A stretch of DNA of 7,893 nt from Caldilineaceae bacterium (lineage in GTDB: Bacteria; Chloroflexota; Anaerolineae; Caldilineales; Caldilineaceae). The notes beneath the pieces were generated by a model, which did no database searches, was not told the origin of the DNA, and saw nothing but the letters and a program-made list of their open reading frames with translations. This document shows, in pieces, positions 1-6,664 of the stretch (its first letter is position 1; each line of letters starts with the position of its first letter). Both the position numbers and the translations under genes were made by a program. The stretch lies in the NCBI GenBank assembly GCA_012032975.1, contig JAAUPU010000107.1:1-7893 (forward strand), in the 5' to 3' direction.

Positions 1-774
1 TGGTCGCCGCGATGCCGGTCACGGCCTGGGGCAGCACAACCTTGCGAAAGGCCTGCAAGCGCGTGTAGCCATCCACCATGGCCGCTTCTTCGTATTCGCG
101 CGGATCTCGTCCATAAAGCCCTTGAGCAACCAAACTGTCAGCGACAGGTTGAAGACGGTGTAGAGCAAGATCAGCCCAAGATGGGTGTCGTGCAGACCCA
201 GTTGTCGATACATCAGAAAGATGGGGATCGTGACCACGACGGCCGGCAACATGCGCGTGCTGAGGATAAAGAAGAGCAGGTCGGATTCTCCCGGCACCTT
301 AAAGCGGCTAAATGCATAGGCCGCCAGCAGCCCCAACACCACCGCGATCACTGTCGATGTCCCGGCGATGATCACCGAGTTGCGCAGCCGCGAAACATAT
401 TGGCTCGGACCCGTGATGATCTGGCCGTTCTCCAGCGCGATCTGGTCATACCAGGTCAGGTCGGTGCGCTCCTGGACCCGCTTCAGCCGACCGGCGGTCA
501 AGACTGAGCGGTCCGAAAGCAGGTTGACAAAGCCTTCGAGAGTTGGCTGAAAAATAACTTTGGGCGGCACCGCGACCGCATCGGCGCGCGATTTGAAGGC
601 CGTTGTCGCCATCCAGAAGACGGGGATCAGCCCCACCAGCGCGACGATGACGATCAGCGTGATGCGCACATTGCGCCAGAAGCGCACCCGCCCGCCGACC
701 TGATCGACGCGCACCGAGTAGTTGATCGGCTCAGCTGGCGCATTCGGGCTTTGCAATGGAGATTCCACAGCCAT
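1..774 (-). CDS. MalG-type sugar ABC transporter permease (partial, frameshifted)
   Basis: Inner-membrane subunit of a carbohydrate importer, probably pairing with the permease encoded just upstream. Hydrophobic segments lie at about residues 36-58, 131-155, 167-188 and 198-217. The permease EAA loop (EYEEAAMVDG...VVLPQ) sits at about residues 227-248, but is reached only after restoring one base near positions 102-103. As it stands the frame runs into unrelated sequence after MDEI (residue 224) and stops at 19. In the corrected frame it reads on to ...TGIAAT and leaves the window, so the C-terminus is missing. An extracytoplasmic stretch of roughly 50 residues (about 83-130) lies between the first two membrane segments. 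The ATG start at 774 has a good ribosome site (GGGAGG, 6-nt spacer) inside the end of the preceding permease gene, only one base past its stop, which implies translational coupling. The substrate cannot be told from sequence. Family assignment is firm. Confidence 0.9.
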
Positions 775-775
775 C

Positions 776-1704
776 TCAGCCCTCCCGAATCTTGTTGAGG
801 TTGCGGATGTAGACGTTGCTGATCGCGATGATCACAACCAGGACAATATAGGCCAGCGCGCTGGCCATGCCCGTGCGCCATTGGCCCTGAAATGCGACGC
901 GGTAGAGGTTGACCGAGACCAATTCGGTGGCATCGCCCGGCCCGCCGCCGGTCAACCCCATCACGAGGTCAAAGCTCTTGAGCGCCTCATGGTGCGGAAG
1001 AGGACGGCGATCAAGAGCAGCGGCAATACCTGGGGCAAGGTGATCCGGCGAAACTGCATCCAGCTGCTGGCCCGGTCGATGGCAGCCGCCTCATAGAGAT
1101 AGTCGGGAATCGCCTTGAGGCCGGAAAGACAGAGCAACATGACAAACGGGCTCCACATCCACGTGTCGACAATGACGACCGCCCACATGGCCAGCCGCCC
1201 GCTGGCCAACCAATCCGGCGCAGTGGACGGGTCGGTATAGCCAAGCAGGTAATTGAAGATGCCAAAGCTGGGGTTGAAGATCAGCTTCCAGAAGAGGCCG
1301 ACGACCACCGGCGAAAGCATCATCGGCACCAGGATGATTGTGGTGAGGATGCCGCTGCCGCGGAATTTTTCGCGCAGCAAGAGCGCCAGCCCAAAGCCGA
1401 TGACAGTCTGCAAGCTGACCGAAAGAAAGGCAAAGCGCCCTGTGATGGCGAAGTAGCGCCAAAATTGTTCGTCGGTCAGAATTTTGACATAGTTGGCAAA
1501 GCCGACCCACACCGGCTCGCCCTTGGCAATCGCCGAGTATTCGGTGAAGCTGAGATAAAGACTGTAAAAGAGGGGAAATATGTTGAGCAGAATCAACAAG
1601 ATCAGCGTCGGCGCAATAAAAAGCCACTGGATCGACTTGTCGCTCAGATGGCGTCCGGCGCCGCGGGCCACAGGCTGGGCCGAACTGGTCCGTGGAAAGG
1701 TCAT
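776..1704 (-). CDS. MalF-type sugar ABC transporter permease (single-base frameshift)
   Basis: Inner-membrane permease subunit of a carbohydrate ABC importer. With one base restored near position 987-988 the product is 309 residues, a normal length for this family. Membrane segments are at about residues 27-51, 87-110, 119-142, 172-195, 226-247 and 280-300. The EAA loop starts at residue 205 (EAAAIDRASSW...ITLP), and the typical LTGGGPG motif follows at about 251-257. Without the correction the upstream frame ends at 961 in unrelated residues after RTM (residue 239), while the next frame starts VMGLTGGGPG and runs to the stop at 776. The loop has Arg211 where the family consensus has Gly. The ATG at 1704 has no clear ribosome site, unlike the genes on either side, and a 12-bp hairpin lies between it and the binding-protein gene. 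Frameshift or sequencing error cannot be separated here; error is favoured because both halves are well preserved. Confidence 0.9.
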
Positions 1705-1745
1705 GATTCGGTCTTTCGACTGCGAGCGGGTGTACGAAGTGACCA

Positions 1746-1778
1746 GACAAACCAGGTCTCGACGAAACCTGGTTTGTC
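1746..1778 (-). promoter_or_regulatory. Intercistronic hairpin between binding protein and permease genes
   Basis: A perfect 12-bp inverted repeat (GACAAACCAGGT / ACCTGGTTTGTC, loop of 9 nt) lies in the 93-nt gap between the binding-protein stop and the first permease start. No T-run follows it on the minus strand, so it is not a classic intrinsic terminator. In known maltose-type operons, stem-loops in this position protect the 3' end of the binding-protein message or reduce read-through into the permeases. That role is inferred here from position only. An operator is a less likely alternative. Confidence 0.65.
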
Positions 1779-1797
1779 CTTGGACGGCAATCAGCCC

Positions 1798-3240
1798 CTA
1801 TTCGGTGATGAAGCCATTCTCGCGCAGGATGACGTCGTGCGCCTCTGCCATGCGCGTCAGCGCCTCTTCTGCCGTGCCTTCGCCAGCGACGATATAGTTG
1901 CTCAATTCACGCTGGGTGATCTCCAGCAACTGGCCGAAGACAGGGATGTTCCAGTAATCCTTGACCATGGGCATGGTCTCGGCAAAGGCGGCGTTATAGG
2001 GCGCCACCTCCAGGAATTCGTCAGATTCAAGCACATTGACGTTGTTGGTGTAGCCGCCATACAGCGCCCATTCCTTCTGGATTTCTTCCTGAGCAAACCA
2101 GCGGATGAAATCCTGAGCAGCCTGTTGACGTTCCGCATCGGCATAGGAGACGATGCTGATCCCCTGCCCACCCAGCGCCGCGTGGCGGTCGCCATTCGGG
2201 CCGGCCGGGTTGGCGAAGTAGCCCGTGCTTTCGGCGTGGGGGTTGATCGCGCTGCTGGCCAACGCCGGGAAGAAGGCGAAGTAGTTCATGATCATGGCCG
2301 CCTGGCCGCTGATCATGGCGTCGTTGGTCTCCTGGAAGAAAGCGTTGCCCATCCCGGGCGGGCTGCAACACTCGTACAGCTCCCGGTAGAATTCCAGCGC
2401 GGCAATGGCTTCGGGCGAATTGGCAATGCCCAACACTTCGTTGGTCTCCGGATCTTTCCAGTCGGCGCCGTAGCTGAACAGGACATTCTCATAGCCCATG
2501 GTGATGGCGTCGTAATTGACCTGTGTATAGATGGCGGCGCCATATAGCCCTTCGTCGGGCCGGGTGAAGAACTTGGCGATATCGAGCAGCTGGGCCCAGG
2601 TCTCCGGCACAGCCAGCGGATAGCCATACTCGGCCTCGAACGCGGCCATCTCTTCTGGATCCTCAAAGAGGTCCATGCGATAGGCCCAGCCGTCGGCATC
2701 ACCCTCGGTCGGATAGGCCCAGTACTGGCCCGAACCGGTGGGGTATTCGCCATAGTAGGTCAAGGTGGCCGGCGCCACCGTTTCGGCGATGCCTTCGCCA
2801 ACCAGGAAGTCGGTCATATTGACATAGTGACCTTGCTCCGCGCCCTGACCCAGCCACTGGCTGTCGCCGACGATCATGTCGAAGCCAGCGCCGCCGGCCG
2901 CGAATTCGGCAAAGGCCCGGTCGTAGAAACTGCCCCACGGCTCCTGGATCACGGTCACCTTGATGCCGGTCTCCTCTTCATACAGATTGCCGATCTCTTG
3001 CAGATAATCGGCTGGATCCCACTGCGCCCAGAGGATTTTCAGCTCTTCGATGGCCGACGCTTCATCGGCAGCCGCAGGTTCCGCCGCCTCTTCAGCGGCG
3101 GCGGCCTCTTCAGTGGGAGCGGCTTCTTCAGCAGGCGCCGACTGTTCGGCAGGCGCCGCGGCCTCGGGCGCACCACAGGCCGCAACGAACAGAACCAGGC
3201 TCAAGAACAGGGACAACAGAACTACAGATTTTCGGGACAT
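1798..3240 (-). CDS. Carbohydrate ABC transporter solute-binding lipoprotein
   Basis: A 480-residue extracytoplasmic binding protein of the family-1 (maltose-type) class that would deliver a sugar or sugar-like substrate to the two permeases encoded downstream. The signal peptide is residues 1-21 with a lipobox (VAAC) giving the lipidated Cys22. An Ala/Glu/Pro-rich low-complexity linker (about 23-62) then holds the binding domain away from the membrane. The domain begins ...LKILWAQWDPADY and contains family-like stretches such as ETGIKVTVIQEPWGSF and FDMIVGDSQWLGQG. The ATG at 3240 is preferred over an in-frame start at 3339 because it follows a strong AGGAGG (3250-3255) at 9-nt spacing and begins directly with the Lys/Arg-then-hydrophobic signal peptide. 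The substrate is not determined. It is the first gene of the transporter set and 138 nt downstream of the IclR-type regulator. Confidence 0.93.
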   Translation of the reverse strand: MSRKSVVLLSLFLSLVLFVAACGAPEAAAPAEQSAPAEEAAPTEEAAAAEEAAEPAAADEASAIEELKILWAQWDPADYLQEIGNLYEEETGIKVTVIQEPWGSFYDRAFAEFAAGGAGFDMIVGDSQWLGQGAEQGHYVNMTDFLVGEGIAETVAPATLTYYGEYPTGSGQYWAYPTEGDADGWAYRMDLFEDPEEMAAFEAEYGYPLAVPETWAQLLDIAKFFTRPDEGLYGAAIYTQVNYDAITMGYENVLFSYGADWKDPETNEVLGIANSPEAIAALEFYRELYECCSPPGMGNAFFQETNDAMISGQAAMIMNYFAFFPALASSAINPHAESTGYFANPAGPNGDRHAALGGQGISIVSYADAERQQAAQDFIRWFAQEEIQKEWALYGGYTNNVNVLESDEFLEVAPYNAAFAETMPMVKDYWNIPVFGQLLEITQRELSNYIVAGEGTAEEALTRMAEAHDVILRENGFITE

Positions 3241-3378
3241 TTTGCGTTTCCTCCTGTCAATACAGATGTGTGAAGTTCCAACGTAATACACTGAAATCGC
3301 AAGCAACAGCCCACCAAGGGTGGAATACACACGCACCACGCTCTACCTATGGCCAAAAGCCCTACCAGGCACTCTGCT
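3241..3378 (-). promoter_or_regulatory. Upstream region of the binding-protein gene (regulator-transporter gap)
   Basis: This 138-nt gap holds the ribosome site AGGAGG (3250-3255) of the lipoprotein gene and probably its promoter. I see no convincing -35/-10 pair. Minus-strand TGTATT occurs three times with starts spaced 26 and 39 nt apart (plus-strand AATACA at 3259, 3285 and 3324). A short imperfect palindrome CCACC-AAG-GGTGG lies at 3311-3323; its 5-bp stem with no T-run is too weak to call a terminator for the regulator gene. The repeated hexamer could be binding sites for the neighbouring IclR-type regulator, but this is speculative. Confidence 0.3.
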
Positions 3379-4161
3379 CTACCCAGGGCCACGCCAACCC
3401 AGCGTCAGCGACAGATCCAGGGCGTAGCTGCGGATCAAACCGGTCAATTCGTCCATCCGCGCGCGAGTCAAACGATCGTTGGGGACGCCAACGCTCATCG
3501 CGGCAATGACCTGGCCGCTGTAATCCCGCACCGCTGCGGCCACACAGTTGACGCCCAACGACGACTCCTCGCGATCATAGCCATGTCCAACCAGCGCGAT
3601 CTCTGTCAACTCGGACTTAAGCTCCGTCAGGTTGTTGATTGCATTGGGCGTATGCGGATAGAAGGTGTAGTCAGCGTACATGTCGTCCAATTCGCCGTCG
3701 TCCAGCTCGCTCAGTAATACCTTGCCCACGGCGGTCAGATGGGCTGGCCGGCGTGTGCCAACCAAGGCAACCAACCGCACCGAATGGGGTCCTTCGACCG
3801 CGCTGAGATAGACAACATCCCGCTCTTGCCGGACGGCCAGCTTCACGGTTTCGCCGCAATGGTCGACCAGACGTTGTGCGTTCTCGACAAAGGCCGGGAT
3901 CAGGCTCACCTGTTCGATGTAGGCGATGCCCAGCTCGAAGAGACCGATGCCCAAGCTGTAGGTCTTGTGGCGCTCGTCCTTGCTCACCAAGCCATGTTTG
4001 TGCAACGTGGCCAACGTGTTGAAGGTCGTGCTACGCGACGTGGCGGTCAATTGGCTGAGTTCAGATAGCATCAACGGCTGTCTGGCTCGCGCCATCGCCT
4101 GCAGGATCTCGACCGCGCGGTCAACCGCGGGGACAGCATCCGATGCACTCTTTGCACTCAT
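3379..4161 (-). CDS. IclR-family transcriptional regulator
   Basis: A 260-residue DNA-binding regulator, the normal length for the IclR family. The N-terminal winged helix-turn-helix is at about residues 10-62 (AVDRAVEILQAM, then LSELSQLTATSRSTTFNTLATL, with the wing at HGLVS...KTYSLG). The C-terminal effector-binding domain runs from about 90 to 258, with the family-like stretches LTAVGKVLLSEL and GVNCVAAAVRD. Such proteins usually sense a small catabolic metabolite and control adjacent transport or catabolic genes. Here the adjacent target is the sugar transporter operon on the same strand. The ATG at 4161 was chosen because it gives the usual N-terminus just before the HTH; an in-frame ATG at 4218 would add 19 residues of non-family sequence. 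Neither start has a strong ribosome site. Family certain; regulated genes and effector inferred. Confidence 0.93.
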   Translation of the reverse strand: MSAKSASDAVPAVDRAVEILQAMARARQPLMLSELSQLTATSRSTTFNTLATLHKHGLVSKDERHKTYSLGIGLFELGIAYIEQVSLIPAFVENAQRLVDHCGETVKLAVRQERDVVYLSAVEGPHSVRLVALVGTRRPAHLTAVGKVLLSELDDGELDDMYADYTFYPHTPNAINNLTELKSELTEIALVGHGYDREESSLGVNCVAAAVRDYSGQVIAAMSVGVPNDRLTRARMDELTGLIRSYALDLSLTLGWRGPG

Positions 4162-4227
4162 AGTGCGCTCGCGTATTTTCGATTGCGTTGGTGGGAAAGG
4201 GTCATCACCTGAGCGCATTCAGCAAGA

Positions 4228-4240
4228 TGAATACAATTCA
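4228..4240 (-). promoter_or_regulatory. Palindrome TGAAT-N3-ATTCA, possible operator of the IclR-type gene
   Basis: A 13-bp perfect palindrome with 5-bp arms lies a few bases downstream of the predicted transcription start of the regulator gene. IclR proteins bind as dimers to palindromic sites and often repress their own genes, so the position fits autoregulation. The sequence does not match a specific known box that I can name, and arms of 5 bp can occur by chance. Confidence 0.35.
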
Positions 4241-4253
4241 GATGACTGACGAA

Positions 4254-4282
4254 AGTCTACTGCATCCCGTCGACATTGTCAA
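4254..4282 (-). promoter_or_regulatory. Sigma70-like promoter of the IclR-type regulator
   Basis: On the minus strand a perfect -35 box TTGACA (4277-4282) is separated by 17 nt from TAGACT (4254-4259), a 4/6 match to the -10 consensus. Initiation would be near 4247, giving a leader of about 86 nt to the chosen start at 4161. It lies downstream of the terminator of the preceding operon, so it begins a new transcription unit. It is the best promoter match I noticed in the window. Confidence 0.6.
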
Positions 4283-4386
4283 GCGTAGTTTTTGCTGCGG
4301 GTTGCGCCTGTTTCACATATGCTTGGGATGGACAACAGCAGCCGGCGCTCAAGGGGTAAACTGCGATCGAGAAAGAGGTTTGTGTC

Positions 4387-4428
4387 AAACAAAAAGAGGG
4401 GTGGTGGACAAGTTCCACCACCCCTCTT
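4387..4428 (-). terminator. Rho-independent terminator of the glnS-kinase gene group
   Basis: A perfect 15-bp stem (4394-4408 pairing with 4414-4428, rich in G/C) has a 5-nt loop and is followed on the minus strand by TTTGTTT. It starts 19-20 nt after the kinase stop codon. This is a textbook intrinsic terminator for the minus-strand operon. The plus-strand side lacks a T-run, so it is not expected to work in the other direction. Confidence 0.93.
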
Positions 4429-4447
4429 CATTGATGTGACGCACCCC

Positions 4448-6170
4448 CTACTCTTCGGGCTTGTCTCCTCGCATCATGCGCCATACCAATGTGAGCACCA
4501 TCCACGCGGCGGCGATCATGGAGATCACATAGCCGTAGAAGGGCAGGTCCGCCAGAAGCGACGTACCCACTGCGCCGCTCTGCACGACGACATTCGTTGC
4601 AATGGCCGACCCGATGAGCATGCCCACCAACACGATGCCGATCGTGACCATGCGCATGAGACCACGCAAGGTATGTACTTCCTTGCTCAGATCCGACGTA
4701 TCCAGGTGGACCTCGAAGCGGCCCTTCTCGTATTGTGTCAGCCACTTGGTGGTTGCTTCCTGCAAGCTGGGCAGACGCTGTACCACCTCGCGCGCGGTGA
4801 ATACGGCCTGCTTCTTGATCACATCCGCCACGTTTTCGGGCGTGACCTGGTCGATCAGCAGATCCTGCGTGATGGCAAAACCAATCTCACCGAGGCCAGC
4901 TTCTGGATGAAGCACCCTGGCGCTGGCTTCAGCCTGCATCAGAGATTTGACCGCCAGGGTCAGGTCAGAATCTAGACGCATGCCGTGCATCTGCAGCAGG
5001 TCGAAGATGGCGTTCATGGCCTCTGAGAAGCCAGCCTTGGAGTCCGGTTCCATATACCGGCCAATATAGCGCTCGAAATCACGGTAATAGGCGCGCTCGT
5101 CCACCTTGCGGAATGGCTTGCTCAAGGTGAGCATGGTCTGGGCAATGCCTCGCACATCGCCTTGGTTGACGACCATCAAGAGATTGATGAGGCTGATGCG
5201 CTGATTGACATCGATCTCGCCGACCATGCCCGTGTCCAGGAGAATCACCTGGCCCGTCTCCAGACTGACCAGAATGTTACCGGGATGCGGATCGGCATGA
5301 AAGAAGCCGTCGATCAACAACTGCTTGATAAACGAGCGCAACGAGATTTCGGCGATCTCTTGGCGATCGAGACCCGCTTCCTCGATGGCCTTCACGTTGG
5401 TGATCTTCACACCTTTGACGAACTCCATGGTCAATACCTTGGAAGTGGAAAGGTCGCCATAGACTGTGGGCAGATGGATGCCTTTCAGTTCCGCCATGTT
5501 GCGGGCCAGCCGGCGAGAGTTGTAGGCCTCGCCTCGGTAGTCCAGTTCGGAGATGACATTGTCGCCAAATTCTTCCAACACGCCCACAAGGTCCACATTC
5601 TTCGCCCATGAGATGCGCCGCACCGCAACCTTGGCCATGTTGTTCATGATGCCAAGGTCGGCGCGCACCTGATTGACGATGTCGGGGCGTTGAACTTTGA
5701 CCACCACCTCCTCGCCGCTGAACAATTGCGCGCGATGGACCTGTGCGGTCGAGGCAGCCGCAAATGGTTCGACATCGAAGCGGGCATAGATCTCCTCGGG
5801 CGCACGGCCAAACTCTGCCAGGATGATCTCGCGGACCTGTTCGTAGGGGGAAGGGGGGGACGTCGCTCTGAAGTTTGAGGAATTCAGCCGCCCAATCCGG
5901 CGGCAGCGCCTCCGACTGGCTAGAGACGATCTGGCCCATCTTGACATAGATCGGCCCCAGTTCCTGGATCATTAGCCGTACCTTGACCGGCACGCTGAGG
6001 GGCACAAGCGGCTGTTCTGGCCGATAGATCACCTCCTGCATATAGCGGCGAAGATCGCCCGCCGTGCCGCGATCCAGCAAGATGTCCATGCCATAGCGTA
6101 GGAAGGTATTGTAGATTTGCTGGAGACGCAGGCTCTCGCGAGCCTGGTCCAAACTGTTGCGTTGTCTCAC
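4448..6170 (-). CDS. ABC1/AarF/UbiB-family protein kinase-like membrane protein (single-base frameshift)
   Basis: An atypical kinase-like ATPase of the ABC1/UbiB family, members of which support isoprenoid-lipid or quinone metabolism. With one extra base removed from a C-run (plus strand G-run 5846-5850) it is 573 residues. In order: the family KxGQ motif (VKMGQ, residues 76-80), LQSDVPPFP at the repaired junction (about 100-108), the Ala-rich nucleotide loop AAASTAQVHRA (137-147), the presumed ATP-binding Lys158 in VVVKVQRP, a conserved Glu near 214, the catalytic HADPHPGN (291-298), and a metal-binding LLDTGMVG around 310-317 where most relatives have DFG. Two C-terminal membrane helices lie at about 507-528 and 544-562. 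The GTG start at 6170 overlaps the preceding stop (GTGA) and follows GAGGTG with a 4-nt spacer. Physiological substrate unknown. Confidence 0.92.
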
Positions 6171-6640
6171 TCTCCACCTCGCTCAGCAAAATCTTCGATT
6201 GGCAATGTCGGCACTCGCATGAGCCGATCCGTTTCACCGGCAAACGTATCGATGATCGGCTCGGAGACACCAAAGATATTCTCCAGCAGCGTGCTCAAGA
6301 TGCCGAAGATGATGCCGCCGATGAGGGCTGGCAAGAATCCATCGATCTCGATACGATTTGACATCAGGAAAGCCAGGAGCGACAGCATCAAGGCATTGAT
6401 GATGATGATGATGACGCCATAGGTCACAAACAACAGCGGCAACGTCAGGAACTGAACCACAGGCTTGACGAATGCATTCAGCAGGCCAAAGACCAATCCC
6501 AAAATGATCAATGTAAGAATGTTTTCGCCAATAATCGTAATGCCTGGCTGCAACAGCGCGATCAACGCCAGCACCAGGCCGTTGATCAATACGCGTGCGG
6601 TTGCAAGCCGCCAATTGAAATTCTTGAATACGTCGCTCAA
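6167..6640 (-). CDS. Small membrane protein of the phage-holin-4 / YvlD-like family
   Basis: A 157-residue protein with four hydrophobic segments: about residues 17-31, 35-58, 63-92 and 100-120. The stretch GLLNAFVKPVVQFLTLPL is characteristic of the family annotated as phage holin superfamily 4 (PF04020), which is mostly chromosomal and of unknown function; nothing here indicates a phage. A hydrophilic tail of about 35 residues follows the last helix and makes the protein somewhat longer than typical members. The start appears to be TTG at 6640, preceded by GAGGTG (6645-6650) at a 4-nt spacer, the same arrangement as at the kinase gene downstream. It begins 24 nt after glnS and its stop overlaps the kinase start, so all three are likely cotranscribed. 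A run of five Ile codons reflects a (TGA)6 repeat on the plus strand. Confidence 0.85.
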   Translation of the reverse strand: MSDVFKNFNWRLATARVLINGLVLALIALLQPGITIIGENILTLIILGLVFGLLNAFVKPVVQFLTLPLLFVTYGVIIIIINALMLSLLAFLMSNRIEIDGFLPALIGGIIFGILSTLLENIFGVSEPIIDTFAGETDRLMRVPTLPIEDFAERGGE

Positions 6641-6664
6641 TTTGCACCTCGTTATGAAAAAAAG

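Noticed and set aside
985..990. Programmed ribosomal frameshift in the MalF-type permease
   Set aside because: No slippery heptamer or following stimulatory structure is evident, and similar one-base indels occur in two other genes of the window, so error is the simpler explanation.
1465..2547. Long open frame on the plus strand (360 codons)
   Set aside because: It lies entirely antisense to the binding-protein and permease genes, which have clear family motifs; the translation shows no recognisable domain, and GC-rich coding sequence often leaves the opposite strand open.
3311..3323. Terminator for the IclR-type gene at CCACC-AAG-GGTGG
   Set aside because: Only a 5-bp stem with a 3-nt loop and no T-run after it; at most a weak structure or a chance palindrome.
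3241..3339. Longer binding-protein start at 3339
   Set aside because: It would add 33 residues ahead of a clear lipoprotein signal peptide and skip the strong AGGAGG site placed for the ATG at 3240.
4292..4975. Plus-strand open frame across the terminator into the kinase gene
   Set aside because: Runs through a strong minus-strand terminator and antisense to conserved kinase sequence; low-complexity His-rich translation typical of a shadow frame.
6167..6640. Prophage remnant suggested by the holin-like name
   Set aside because: The family is widely chromosomal, no endolysin, integrase, capsid or tail gene is near, and the neighbours are housekeeping genes.
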